Shown here: positions 16,429 to 25,300 of the stretch, in pieces
Layout of the letters: each line of letters begins with the position of its first letter
Position numbering within the stretch: the stretch's first letter is position 1
DNA from: Flavobacteriaceae bacterium CP2B
GTDB lineage: Bacteria; Bacteroidota; Bacteroidia; Flavobacteriales; Flavobacteriaceae
Assembly: GCA_001683825.1 (NCBI GenBank)
Contig: LXTR01000029.1
Span: 1-64,000, forward strand
Direction: 5' to 3'
Length of the DNA stretch: 64,000 nucleotides
Position numbers and translations under genes: made by a program
Notes under the pieces: generated by a model
Told to the model about the DNA's origin: nothing
Seen by the model: the letters and a program-made list of their open reading frames with translations, nothing else
Databases searched by the model: none

Positions 16429-17481
16429 ATGGTCAGAAAACTGAAACCGGAAATCCAGAAAGTATACTTCATCAACCAGTATACCCTGGTCCATATTCTT
16501 AGTGGGACCGGTACCATAGAGGTAGATTTCAAAAATTACGAAGATTGGGAAGACAAGGCCATTTACCTGGCCAAAGGGCAGTATATCAAATTCCTGTCGG
16601 ATGATTTTGAAGTCCGGCTGATAGAATTTCCCGATGAGATCCTCTTCAGGTCCAGGGACGTACGGGTACTTTTCAAACACCTCATCTCACTGGGATATAT
16701 TAACTTCAGCGAGTGCGCGGAATGCCAAAGGTATCTGGAAAACAGCACGTTCTCCGAGGCCATGGCGGGGCTGATCGACGTTTCTTCCGAACAATGGTAC
16801 TGGCAGAACCCCTTCCAGGCCAGTAAACCCGAATACCATATCATCTTCGACATCAAGGATATCGTAGATGCCCATTATACCAACCACCTGACCAACCAGG
16901 ACCTGGCCCGGCTCATGAAGGATAACGGCCTGGAGGCCCAGGCGGTGGTAAAAGACAAAATCGGGATAACGGTAAAAGAATTGCTGGGCCGCAAACGCCT
17001 GGTGGAGAGCAAAAGGGAAATCGCCTTCAGCGACCAGAGCATCCAGGAGATCTCCTATGGGATGGGATACAAAGACCCCTCCTACTTCAACCGGGTTTTC
17101 AAGCAGGCGGCCGGCATAAGCCCGGCCCGGTTCAGGGAGGCCGTTGCCTACCCCCATAGGGACCATTTTACCCAGGATATCCTCGAACTGGTCAGGAAAC
17201 ACCATACCCGCGAACGCTCCCTGGAATTTTACGCCAAAAAAATGCACCTTTCCGTAAAGGCCCTTTCCAGGAAATCACGGGAGCAGTTAAATGTCTCCCT
17301 GGGGCAACTCATTCGTGCCGAACTGATCAAAACCGCCAAACGGCTCCTCCGTGAGGATGCTACGGTTAGCGAAATCTCCTTCCAGCTGGGTTTTGAGGAA
17401 CCCAACCACTTCTCACAATTCTTCAAGCACCATACCGGGCAAAGCCCCAGTGCCTACCAATTTCAAAAGTACCATTCTTAG
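16429..17481 (+). CDS. AraC-family regulator with two HTH domains
   Basis: A 350-residue transcription regulator. The N-terminal about 110 residues form a cupin-like sensing domain. Then come two AraC-type HTH modules in tandem: one ending DPSYFNRVFKQAAGISPARFR (about 195-235) and one ending EPNHFSQFFKHHTGQSPSAYQ (about 300-345), each with the classic second-helix motif. Two complete AraC modules in one chain is uncommon; such a protein could span two operator turns as a monomer. The ATG at 16429 is favoured; 16411 is also possible. It lies 91 bp upstream of a co-directed four-gene operon that it may control. Confidence 0.85.
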   Translation: MVRKLKPEIQKVYFINQYTLVHILSGTGTIEVDFKNYEDWEDKAIYLAKGQYIKFLSDDFEVRLIEFPDEILFRSRDVRVLFKHLISLGYINFSECAECQRYLENSTFSEAMAGLIDVSSEQWYWQNPFQASKPEYHIIFDIKDIVDAHYTNHLTNQDLARLMKDNGLEAQAVVKDKIGITVKELLGRKRLVESKREIAFSDQSIQEISYGMGYKDPSYFNRVFKQAAGISPARFREAVAYPHRDHFTQDILELVRKHHTRERSLEFYAKKMHLSVKALSRKSREQLNVSLGQLIRAELIKTAKRLLREDATVSEISFQLGFEEPNHFSQFFKHHTGQSPSAYQFQKYHS

Positions 17482-17519
17482 CGCCTTTTTTGTAGGCCCG
17501 GGGCTTCTGTTCCTTCAGA

Positions 17520-17555
17520 CATTTGCGGGGTATTTATGAATAACCCATTGTTTAA
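17520..17555. promoter_or_regulatory. imperfect inverted repeat upstream of NTF2-like operon
   Basis: GGGTATT and AATAACCC form an imperfect inverted repeat around 17529-17547 in the gap between the AraC-type regulator and the operon. TTTG lies just upstream. It could be an operator for the regulator or a -33 region; the match to a Bacteroidota promoter is incomplete. Confidence 0.25.
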
Positions 17556-17572
17556 TTATTAAAAATGTATGA

Positions 17573-17923
17573 ATGGATATTAAAGCACTAGCAACAGAAA
17601 TGGACGGCATCGTGGCCCAGGGGGGCATCGTGGATGCGGTCAAACAGTTCTTCGCCGAAGACGCGAAGACCTCAGATTACAACCATGTCACTACCGCCAA
17701 CAAGGCCCAAATGGTAGAGAAAATGGAAGGTTTTGCAGGCGCCATTGCCCAGGTAAACGGCATTACCCACCACCACACCATCGTGGATGGCCTGGTCTCT
17801 GCATCGGAATTCACCTTTGATTTCAAGATGAAGGATGACAGTTCAATTTACTGGCATGAGATCATCCGCAGGATCTGGAATGAAAAAGGGGAAGTGGTAC
17901 AGGAAGAATATTTTAACGCCTAA
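17573..17923 (+). CDS. SnoaL/NTF2-like protein
   Basis: A 116-residue alpha+beta protein of the SnoaL-like NTF2 superfamily: an N-terminal helix region (EMDGIVAQGGIVDAVKQFF) and a beta sheet with FDFKMKDDSS and a final IWNEKGEVVQEEYF strand. Function in this superfamily ranges from isomerase or hydrolase to ligand binding; the substrate is unknown. First gene of a four-gene operon; the next start is 10 bp downstream. Confidence 0.8.
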   Translation: MDIKALATEMDGIVAQGGIVDAVKQFFAEDAKTSDYNHVTTANKAQMVEKMEGFAGAIAQVNGITHHHTIVDGLVSASEFTFDFKMKDDSSIYWHEIIRRIWNEKGEVVQEEYFNA

Positions 17924-17933
17924 TCCCGAGACC

Positions 17934-18287
17934 ATGCAACTTCGATTTATAAATCCCACCCTGCACGGGGTGGCAGATTACACCGCAGGCCTGGGGCTGA
18001 TTGTAGCACCCTTCCTGCTGGGGATAGGCGAAACTTCGGCCCTGGCACTTTGGTTCTCGGTAATTACGGGGATCGCCGTACTGGGGGCCAGCCTTCTAAC
18101 CGATTACAAGTTGGGTGCCCTGAGGGTAATCCCCTTCCAGGGGCACCTGGCCATTGACCTCGTGGTCGCGCTGACCTTCATGGTCCTGCCCTTTGCCTTT
18201 GGCCTGGCCGGGATAGACGCCGTCTATTACTGGTTTAATGCCACCGTGGTATTCCTGGTGGTTTCTCTAAGTTCAATTAATTATTAA
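17934..18287 (+). CDS. small four-helix membrane protein (SPW-like)
   Basis: A 117-residue integral membrane protein with four helices: about 11-30, 35-54, 66-86 and 90-112. A duplicated two-helix layout resembles the SPW-repeat family, though the exact Ser-Pro-Trp is not visible. The ATG at 17934 lies 10 bp after the previous stop. It sits between an NTF2-like and a YHS gene; function unknown. Confidence 0.7.
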   Translation: MQLRFINPTLHGVADYTAGLGLIVAPFLLGIGETSALALWFSVITGIAVLGASLLTDYKLGALRVIPFQGHLAIDLVVALTFMVLPFAFGLAGIDAVYYWFNATVVFLVVSLSSINY

Positions 18288-18298
18288 AATTCGTAAAA

Positions 18299-18772
18299 AT
18301 GAAAACGTTTAAGAACATCGCAGCATGTATGATTGCCGTACTTTTTGTAAGTACTTCCTTTGGCCAGGACAAAAAGGCCTACAACATTGACAACAGCAAC
18401 ATCGCCTTGCAGGGGTACAGTCCCGTATCCTACCTGGATCTAGGCATCGCCCAAAAAGGACTTAAGGAATTTAAGTCTGAGCACGACAAGGTCGTGTACT
18501 ACTTTACCGATGCCGAACAGAAAAAGGCCTTTGACAAGAACCCTGATCGTTATTTGCCCCAGTACGGCGGCTACTGTGCCTTCGGAGTTTACGCAGGCGC
18601 CAAATTCCGGCCCGATCCCAACAAGTTTATTGTCAAAGACGGAAAGTACTTCCTGTACCTCTACAACCTGGAATTGGATGCCCAGCAATTATGGCTGGCA
18701 GAAAAAAACCATGACAAGCTGGTCAGCAAGGCCAATGAGAACTGGAAGAAATTGAACAACACTTATAACTAA
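18299..18772 (+). CDS. YHS-domain exported protein
   Basis: A 157-residue exported protein: signal peptide about 1-22 (ending SFGQ), then a YHS domain with the ALQGYSPVSYLD, FTDAEQKKAFDKNPDRYLPQYGGYCAFGVYAG signature. YHS domains are associated with copper or other metal handling. Members of this type are periplasmic. It is 11 bp after the membrane-protein gene and 8 bp before the AhpD-like gene, so in the same operon. Confidence 0.88.
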   Translation: MKTFKNIAACMIAVLFVSTSFGQDKKAYNIDNSNIALQGYSPVSYLDLGIAQKGLKEFKSEHDKVVYYFTDAEQKKAFDKNPDRYLPQYGGYCAFGVYAGAKFRPDPNKFIVKDGKYFLYLYNLELDAQQLWLAEKNHDKLVSKANENWKKLNNTYN

Positions 18773-18780
18773 GAAGGACA

Positions 18781-19317
18781 ATGATAAAAATTGACGTCCC
18801 CAACAGGAACATGGTCGATGAAAAGGCGGCCGCCATTTTTGACGCCCTGCAGGAGAAACTGGGAATGGTCCCCAATATCTATGCGGTTACCGGGTACTCT
18901 TCACAGGTGCTGGAAGACCATATAGACCAGACCAACAAAGTAGGTAAGGGAAGTTTCAGCATGAAGGAAAAAGAGGCCATACGGCTGGCAGTTTCCGAAG
19001 TAAACGGTTGTACCTACTGTTTGGCGGCCCACACGACCATCGCCAAGATGAACGGGTTTACCGATGAGGATGCCCTCTCGTTCAGGGCCCTGAAGGCCAC
19101 GGATACCAAACTGCAGGTGCTGACAACCCTGGCGGCGGACATTGTTGTGAATCGTGGGAAACCCTCCCCCGCCCATATCGAAGCTTTTTTTGAGGAGGGG
19201 TATAATGAAAAGGCCCTGATTGACCTGGTTGCCGTAGTCCTGGACATTACGTTTACGAACTATATGCACGGGGTAACAAAGGTGCCCATAGATTTTCCTG
19301 AAGTGCCGCAGCTATAA
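18781..19317 (+). CDS. carboxymuconolactone-decarboxylase-family (AhpD-like) protein
   Basis: A 178-residue all-helical protein with the CTYCLAAH motif (about 79-86; Cys-x-x-Cys plus His), the redox-active signature of AhpD-like peroxidases. It probably detoxifies hydroperoxides or supplies reducing power, in the cytosol. Last gene of the operon, followed by a strong terminator. Its neighbours (YHS, NTF2-like) suggest a stress or detoxification operon, but this is inference. Confidence 0.88.
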   Translation: MIKIDVPNRNMVDEKAAAIFDALQEKLGMVPNIYAVTGYSSQVLEDHIDQTNKVGKGSFSMKEKEAIRLAVSEVNGCTYCLAAHTTIAKMNGFTDEDALSFRALKATDTKLQVLTTLAADIVVNRGKPSPAHIEAFFEEGYNEKALIDLVAVVLDITFTNYMHGVTKVPIDFPEVPQL

Positions 19318-19330
19318 TGAAGGGGGCACC

Positions 19331-19369
19331 AACGCCCTGCCATCCGAGGATGGCGGGGCGTTTTTTTTT
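19331..19369 (+). terminator. rho-independent terminator of the AhpD operon
   Basis: A GC-rich hairpin (arms AACGCCCTGCCATCC and GGATGGCGGGGCGTT with one mismatched pair) is followed directly by a run of nine T. It starts 14 bp after the AhpD-like stop. Confidence 0.93.
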
Positions 19370-19412
19370 AAGCTTCCCGCTACCCTTACGACCTAGTTGT
19401 AAACGATCATCC

Positions 19413-19604
19413 ATGATATCCAGACACCATAGGAGTTTCCTCTCCGTAATACTGCTGTTGCAAGGCCTGATATTCATTTTCATGGCCAGGGAACTATCCG
19501 GTTCCATAGCGCTTCCGGAACATCCCCTGCTGGAAGTGTGCATGCAGTTGCTTGGAGCCGTACAGGGCGGATGGGGCATCCTGGACTGGATGTCGCGAAA
19601 CTAG
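19413..19604 (+). CDS. possible small membrane protein
   Basis: A 63-residue frame with one or two hydrophobic segments (FLSVILLLQGLIFIFMA at about 8-24; a second, weaker one at 43-58). It begins 43 bp past the terminator. The frame is short and alone, so expression is uncertain. Confidence 0.35.
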   Translation: MISRHHRSFLSVILLLQGLIFIFMARELSGSIALPEHPLLEVCMQLLGAVQGGWGILDWMSRN

Positions 19605-19660
19605 ATCTTCCACAGGGTTCAAGCAACGTTTGTTGCATGGGGCACCCGTAATGCCACCTA

Positions 19661-20341
19661 TCAAAGCCGCCGGATATATTCAGATACATACTCCTGCAAC
19701 AACCTGGAACGGTACTGCACGATATACCGAGGATGGTCAAAAACGACCAGGTTTAGAAAAAGCCGGATCTCTTTGTTGATCTCCTTGAGGAATCGGGCGT
19801 TCTTCTTTCCCAACACATAACAAACCGAAGTGTCTATCCCGAAACCCACCAGGGTCTTCAGGTTTTCAATGATGAAAGGCCGCATCTTTTTATACAGGGC
19901 GGGGTCGTCGTAGTAATTGCAGTTGACCCAGTTCCCCTTCCTGTTTTGGGTAAGCAGCCCCAGGGGGCTCATGGAATTTATGAAATAATCCCTGTAAAAA
20001 GGCTTCGGGCCCCCATAGGCTTTGATCACTTCATACACGAAGACCGAGGAGGGCTCATGGGTTTTGAACGAGGCGAGGTGTATGCCGCACACCTCTTCCA
20101 GGCGTTTGGTATCCGTAAATGGTACCCCGGTGGCCCCGGCACCCAAACGGCCCGGGTTGATCCCCAGGATGAGCTTCCGTGTCCGCTGGTCATCGTAATA
20201 CTTCCGGTAGAAGGCCTCACTGATGGCAAGGACCTGTTCGCTTTCCCGGAACGGGTTCATTACAGAAACCCCTTTGGGCAAAGACCCCCTGAATTCGAGG
20301 TCCCGGTTGAATGCGATAACGCGATCTGCAAAAGTGGGCAT
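19661..20341 (-). CDS. uracil-DNA-glycosylase-superfamily protein (DUF4918/SMUG-like)
   Basis: A 226-residue cytosolic protein. The motif GINPGRLGAGATGVPFTD (about 70-87) matches the SMUG1-like GxNPG catalytic segment, and FDHPRYIVQ near the C-terminus is in the position of the second active-site (H-P) loop. Fits the DUF4918 group of small uracil-DNA-glycosylase-like proteins, so a role in base-excision repair is likely. Full length, monocistronic. Confidence 0.83.
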   Translation of the reverse strand: MPTFADRVIAFNRDLEFRGSLPKGVSVMNPFRESEQVLAISEAFYRKYYDDQRTRKLILGINPGRLGAGATGVPFTDTKRLEEVCGIHLASFKTHEPSSVFVYEVIKAYGGPKPFYRDYFINSMSPLGLLTQNRKGNWVNCNYYDDPALYKKMRPFIIENLKTLVGFGIDTSVCYVLGKKNARFLKEINKEIRLFLNLVVFDHPRYIVQYRSRLLQEYVSEYIRRL

Positions 20342-20456
20342 GGCAATTTTTAAACTGGGGTTTGGCGTTCCTTATGACGGCCCACGTCAAAGATAGTAAA
20401 GGCACCTGATATTCGTGGTCATCGATATGAGCGGGGGCCTGGCCTACCGGCACGCG

Positions 20457-21248
20457 TCAAACCCCACCCCCTTGCCATGGGAAATGCCATTTTCCTTTCC
20501 AGAGAAATATCGCTCCAAGAAATAGTAATACGACCATCTGCCAGTTCTGCCCGAAAAACCCCAGGCCGGTGGTCGCTTCCAGCACATCCCGGACCTCATC
20601 AAAAAGGAGGTGGTACACCGTAACTACCACCAGGCTACCCGACCTGGACCACAAGTAGGCAAAAACCACAGCGTGCATTACCGTGGGCACCAGGCTGATC
20701 GCTGCCACCAGGGGGATACTCACCCAGGGAGTACCCCCCATTTCCATCCCCATATAGCCCATAAAGGGCAGGTGCCAGATCCAGGTGACCAAGCCGTGGA
20801 CCAGCAGCGCTTTTTTATAGGAATATTTGCGGAGCAGGTTGGGCAGGAGGTAGCCACGCCAGGAAAATTCTTCTCCCAAGGCCGGAAGTAAGGTCAATGC
20901 CATACCCTTCATCAAAGCAGGCAACCAAACTGGGACGCCAACCTCGCCGGCTGCCGGGTGCCATCCTGCAGCGCGTTCCACCACACTTGGAAAATACCAG
21001 AGGAACAACGCCAGGAGCACAGCCAGCAAATAATACAGGAGCCTGCCCGGTTTCCATCCCGCATGCCGGAATCCGTCCCTGAAAACAAACCGCCCTGCTA
21101 CAAAGGTAGCGACCCCCGCCATCACCATAGAGACCAGTAGCAGGGGTTTATAAGCATCCCCCAGAAACAGGAAGGCGATCTGAAAAGGCCATGAAAACAA
21201 TAGCACGATGGCCAAATAACGCCGGGTCGTAAAATGGTTGTCCCGCAT
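20457..21248 (-). CDS. CPBP-family intramembrane protease
   Basis: A 263-residue membrane protein with about 7-8 helices. The GEEFSWRGYLLP segment (about 140-151) is motif 1 (EExxxR) of the CPBP/Abi family of intramembrane metalloproteases; HLPF and a later His in HAVVFAYLW supply further motif positions. Substrates are unknown; some relatives protect against bacteriocins. It directly follows two leftward membrane-protein genes with only 1 bp between, so likely one operon. Confidence 0.87.
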   Translation of the reverse strand: MRDNHFTTRRYLAIVLLFSWPFQIAFLFLGDAYKPLLLVSMVMAGVATFVAGRFVFRDGFRHAGWKPGRLLYYLLAVLLALFLWYFPSVVERAAGWHPAAGEVGVPVWLPALMKGMALTLLPALGEEFSWRGYLLPNLLRKYSYKKALLVHGLVTWIWHLPFMGYMGMEMGGTPWVSIPLVAAISLVPTVMHAVVFAYLWSRSGSLVVVTVYHLLFDEVRDVLEATTGLGFFGQNWQMVVLLFLGAIFLWKGKWHFPWQGGGV

Positions 21249-21249
21249 T

Positions 21250-21594
21250 TTATGAAACTATAAGCCGGTATGCCAGGATACAAAGGGCGATCACAAAAAG
21301 GCTGGTATAAATACGTTTGTTATGCCTTGCTAACCAGTTGGGGAGGAATATATCAAAGTTGTCCATGGTGGAATCGGAATAGTTGCGCGCGATGATCGTC
21401 AGTGGGCAAAACCATTTGAAGATGAGCAACACCAGGCCTTCCAGCAATACCAGGCCTACACAGACCCATACCCAAATATCAATTTGGCCCACGATGGCCG
21501 CATACAGCAGGTAAAAGATGACCACATTAAAGAACAACCAGATCAGCGTGTGGAGCAACTTGATATAAAGTAGTTTCCGGTTCATGGGGGTCAT
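21250..21594 (-). CDS. small membrane protein (DUF2784-like)
   Basis: A 114-residue membrane protein with three helices (about 10-32, 36-58, 92-112). The KWFCPLTIIAR segment resembles the conserved CPLT motif of DUF2784 proteins. The start at 21594 overlaps the stop of the upstream gene (ATGA), indicating translational coupling. Function unknown. Confidence 0.72.
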   Translation of the reverse strand: MTPMNRKLLYIKLLHTLIWLFFNVVIFYLLYAAIVGQIDIWVWVCVGLVLLEGLVLLIFKWFCPLTIIARNYSDSTMDNFDIFLPNWLARHNKRIYTSLFVIALCILAYRLIVS

Positions 21595-22685
21595 GGCTTA
21601 TGTGGGTTGGCTACATTGTATTCAACTGACAGGATGGTAAACTCCCCATAGGCAAACTCCCCGTCAGGATAGTGCCAAACCGCTTCCCCGAAGCCGGGGA
21701 GCCTATACCCCGAAAAGTCTTTGTAATTACCCACTGGGGTCGAAAAGGGATAGGCCTTCATTTCCGAAATATCGTATCGGTCCTCAGACACAAAGTTGGT
21801 GAGCCGTCCGGTTTCATCAAAGTACAATACCGCGCTGACGCGGCTCCCCTGGTTGGTAAATATCACGCGGGCCGAAAGCGCATCGATGGGTTCCCATTCA
21901 ATGCGCTCATCAAGCAGGGCCGATGGCGCAAACAGGCAAAGGTCATTCAAAAAGGTGACGGTTTCGGTGGGGAATAGTAAGGGGTCTTTCAAATCAACCA
22001 CGGGAATCCACCCGGCCAGTTTAATGAGCATGCCCGCAGTAGTGGCACGGTAGGTATGGTAGCCATACGTGGGTAAACCCTTGAATCTGGCTTTCATAAA
22101 AAACAACCGGGAAGGGTGCTCAAAAAAGTTGTGCTGCTCAGAGGTAAAAGGGAACCAGGGTTTGCCTTTCTCCCGCATCTGCCCCTCAAAAACCAGCCGC
22201 ATATTGTATACCCTGGGTTTGCCAACGACCCCGGTATAGCGCAGGTAACGCTGTACCGGCGGCGGGAGCCTTTTTAGCTCCCCTTCAGCCACTACCCCGC
22301 TGCCTGCCGGGTTTTCGGACACGGCCACATGTACGTCCTGCCGGTAAATCCTTTCAAAGCGTTGCATCCCAAAGGCCCCCAGGGCCACTACCAAAAGGAG
22401 CAGGTTGGGCAGGCTGCCAAATTTGGCGTCCTGCCAATAGAGAAACACCAGTATCTGTGAAAGGAGGACGGCTGCAAAAGCGATCAAAGGCCAGCTATAA
22501 CTTTTAAATAGAAACGCCACTGTGGCTATCAAAAACAAGGTGGTCGCCAGGAGCCAGAGCAGGCCCAAAGGCCTGCTGACGGGCTGGGTAAGTTGCCCGA
22601 TCTCAGCCCATTGGTACGCTTTCAGGAAGCCCATCAGGTGGATGCCCCCGTGAATCAGGAAAAGGAAGATGATCAAGGCCCTCAT
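21591..22685 (-). CDS. DUF6544-like membrane protein
   Basis: A 364-residue protein with four N-terminal helices (about 1-110) and a C-terminal soluble domain of about 250 residues (RYLRYTGVVGKPRVYNMRLVFEGQMR...), a layout typical of the DUF6544 family. The soluble part is beta-rich and may bind a lipid or lipoprotein, but no function is established. The ATG at 22685 is preferred over 22724. First gene of the likely operon with the DUF2784-like and CPBP genes. Confidence 0.75.
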   Translation of the reverse strand: MRALIIFLFLIHGGIHLMGFLKAYQWAEIGQLTQPVSRPLGLLWLLATTLFLIATVAFLFKSYSWPLIAFAAVLLSQILVFLYWQDAKFGSLPNLLLLVVALGAFGMQRFERIYRQDVHVAVSENPAGSGVVAEGELKRLPPPVQRYLRYTGVVGKPRVYNMRLVFEGQMREKGKPWFPFTSEQHNFFEHPSRLFFMKARFKGLPTYGYHTYRATTAGMLIKLAGWIPVVDLKDPLLFPTETVTFLNDLCLFAPSALLDERIEWEPIDALSARVIFTNQGSRVSAVLYFDETGRLTNFVSEDRYDISEMKAYPFSTPVGNYKDFSGYRLPGFGEAVWHYPDGEFAYGEFTILSVEYNVANPHKP

Positions 22686-22808
22686 GGGTAACGGTTTCAG
22701 GCAGGTAAATGTAGGCCAGCCCAATCACCGGCGCCATGATCAAAGTCATGCCTGTTGTACCCCTAAGAAACCGGGCATCCCCCCAGGGCTGCCAGCGGGT
22801 AGCCGCGG

Positions 22809-23315
22809 TTATAACTTTTGCGGGAAGGTGTAGAGGATCCCCAGGTTGACGGTGGCCCAGCTGCCCCCATCCAGCTCAATCCCTACATAGGACAGGCTGA
22901 CTTCGGTCTGGGCACCCACCAGATACCCGACGGTAGGCTTGTAGTAAAAGCCGCCGTCATTGCCGTCATTGATCCCCAGTGCCACTCCGGCATCGCCTCC
23001 AACAGAGAGGGAATTGGACGGCCACAGCCGCAGCGAGGCTGCCAGTGGTACAAACTGCACATGGGGCAGGTCCGGGGCCCCGATTTCCTGGTTGTATTTT
23101 TCCGGGAAACCGTTGATAAACCCCACCATGGCCCCTACGTCAACCACCTCGCCCAGGGCATGCATATAACCTGCATCCACCCCGGCAGCCAGGCTGACAA
23201 AATCTTTGTTGTCTCCCACAGGGACGGCGCCGTGGATGCCAATCTTAAACCCTTGTTGGGCCCACAGCAGTGATCCGGCAAACATACAAAGCAACAGTAA
23301 TAACGTTTTTTTCAT
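22809..23315 (-). CDS. outer membrane beta-barrel protein
   Basis: A 168-residue protein with a signal peptide (1-19, ending LLWAQ) followed by alternating beta strands rich in Gly and aromatic residues, ending YTFPQKL with a hydrophobic C-terminal strand typical of outer-membrane barrels. The barrel is small (about 8 strands), like OmpX/OmpW-type proteins of Bacteroidota. Monocistronic; function unknown. Confidence 0.8.
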   Translation of the reverse strand: MKKTLLLLLCMFAGSLLWAQQGFKIGIHGAVPVGDNKDFVSLAAGVDAGYMHALGEVVDVGAMVGFINGFPEKYNQEIGAPDLPHVQFVPLAASLRLWPSNSLSVGGDAGVALGINDGNDGGFYYKPTVGYLVGAQTEVSLSYVGIELDGGSWATVNLGILYTFPQKL

Positions 23316-23507
23316 GGTTTTTTTGGTTGGTTACTGAGGATTAAATCTAAGTGGCAGGGCCCGGGAAACCTCATTTTTGTTGTCAAAAGGCCGAAAGACG
23401 TTGTGGTTGGCCCATAATTAAACCCATGATAACCCGCGACTGGTGAATTACAACCGGCATTATTGGTAAATCGCTTATCTTGCAGGATACAACCAACCCA
23501 TTATCCG

Positions 23508-25187
23508 ATGATCGCCAAACTTTTCCCAGCAATGATACTTTTGTCATCCCTGTCCTTTATGGGATGTGGTTCCGGAGAAAAGGAACCGTTGCAACGCCCC
23601 AACATCATTTTCATCATGTCGGATGACCATGCCTACCAGGCTATTTCTGCCTATGACAACCGGCTGATGGAAACCCCGAATATCGACCGCATCGCTAAAA
23701 TGGGGATGCTCTTTACCAATGCCAGCGTAACCAATTCTATTTGTGCCCCCTCCAGGGCCACCATATTAACGGGCAAACATTCGCACCTCAACGGGAAAAT
23801 CGACAACCATTTCCCCTTCGACACCACCAATATCACCTTTCCGCAATTGCTCCGGAAGGGCGGGTACCAAACTGCCATGTTCGGGAAATTGCATTTTGGC
23901 AACAACCCCAAAGGATTCGATCAATTCAAGATCCTACCGGGGCAGGGCGCCTATTACAACCCGGATTTCATCACCAAAAAGGAAGGGGAAATCAACGTGC
24001 ACGGGTACGTCACGGATATAATTACCGATATGACGATCGACTGGCTGGAGCACGAGCGCCAACCAGACCAGCCCTTTATGCTGATGTACCTGCACAAAGC
24101 CCCGCACCGCTCCTGGCTGATGGCGGAACGCCACCTGGCAGAATTTACCAACAGGACCTTTTCGGAGCCGTCCACCCTCTTTGACGATTACGCAGGCAGG
24201 CCGGCCGCCAAAGAAGCCGAAATGAGCATCCTCAAACACATGGCCTGGTCCGGCGACTCCAAGATCTTTCCCGAGGTAATGGACGAACTGGGGCTGGAGG
24301 AAATCGGCTATGATAAAATCAGGTACCACCATGAAATGGGCCGGCTGGACAGTACCCAGCGCCAAAGCTTCCTGGATGCCTATACCCCGGTCAACGAGGC
24401 CTTCAAAAAGGCGTACCCCGGCATGACGGAAACCGAACTGATGCAATGGCGCTACCAGCGCTATATGCAGGACTACCTGGGCACCATAAAGGCAGTGGAC
24501 GAGAATGTGGGCCGGTTGTTGGATTACCTGGAGGAAAACCAACTCATGGAAAATACTATCATTGTCTATACCTCAGACCAGGGGTTCTACCTGGGGGAGC
24601 ACGGCTGGTTCGACAAGCGGTTTGCCTATGACGAATCTTTTAAGACCCCGCTCCTGGTGGCCTGGCCCGGGAAGGTGGCCCCCGGGAGTACCTCGACGGA
24701 AATGGTGCAGAACCTGGATTTTGCACAGACCTTTCTGGACATCGCTGGCGTTGCGGCCCCCGCTGATATGCAGGGAGAGAGCCTGGTGCCCCTGCTTACC
24801 GGCCAAACCGACGCGTGGACAAGGGACGCGGTCTATTACCACTACTACGAATACCCGGCAGAGCACATGGTAAACCGGCACTACGCCCTGGTGAGCGAAG
24901 ACTATAAACTCATCCACTTCTACTACGGCCTGGACTACTGGGAACTGTACGACCGAAAAAAAGACCCCCACGAAGTGAACAATGTGTACGACGACCCGGC
25001 CTACGCCGACATCAGGGAAGGATTGCACCTACAATTGGAAAAGCTACGGGAAACGTATGGCGACAGTACCGAACTGAGCCAGCAGTATATCAACACCTTC
25101 CTCGACGATGTGGAAAAAGACGGGATCTTCGGGGTCAACCAGGAAAAATTAAAAGAACTCCTGGAGCGGCGGAACAAAACGGAATAA
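23508..25187 (+). CDS. sulfatase lipoprotein
   Basis: A 559-residue sulfatase. A lipoprotein signal (residues 1-20, lipobox MGC) is followed by the metal-binding IIFIMSDDHA motif and the formylglycine site CAPSR with the modified Cys at C79. The C-terminal TSDQGFYLGEHGW metal motif is present. Sulfatases of this family desulfate polysaccharides or glycoconjugates. Members with a lipobox face the periplasm or cell surface. The ATG at 23508 starts the signal peptide; the upstream 45 bp (from 23463) are not needed. No SusCD or other glycan genes lie beside it here. Confidence 0.93.
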   Translation: MIAKLFPAMILLSSLSFMGCGSGEKEPLQRPNIIFIMSDDHAYQAISAYDNRLMETPNIDRIAKMGMLFTNASVTNSICAPSRATILTGKHSHLNGKIDNHFPFDTTNITFPQLLRKGGYQTAMFGKLHFGNNPKGFDQFKILPGQGAYYNPDFITKKEGEINVHGYVTDIITDMTIDWLEHERQPDQPFMLMYLHKAPHRSWLMAERHLAEFTNRTFSEPSTLFDDYAGRPAAKEAEMSILKHMAWSGDSKIFPEVMDELGLEEIGYDKIRYHHEMGRLDSTQRQSFLDAYTPVNEAFKKAYPGMTETELMQWRYQRYMQDYLGTIKAVDENVGRLLDYLEENQLMENTIIVYTSDQGFYLGEHGWFDKRFAYDESFKTPLLVAWPGKVAPGSTSTEMVQNLDFAQTFLDIAGVAAPADMQGESLVPLLTGQTDAWTRDAVYYHYYEYPAEHMVNRHYALVSEDYKLIHFYYGLDYWELYDRKKDPHEVNNVYDDPAYADIREGLHLQLEKLRETYGDSTELSQQYINTFLDDVEKDGIFGVNQEKLKELLERRNKTE

Positions 25188-25300
25188 CTGGCTGTCTCCC
25201 CCCACCCTGCCTGCCCCTTACATTGGCACATAGCCTTGTATCAGCGAAAGGGGGGGACAAAAAATTCCCCCGTATTCAGCCCTTAAAGGGCCGCTTGCCA

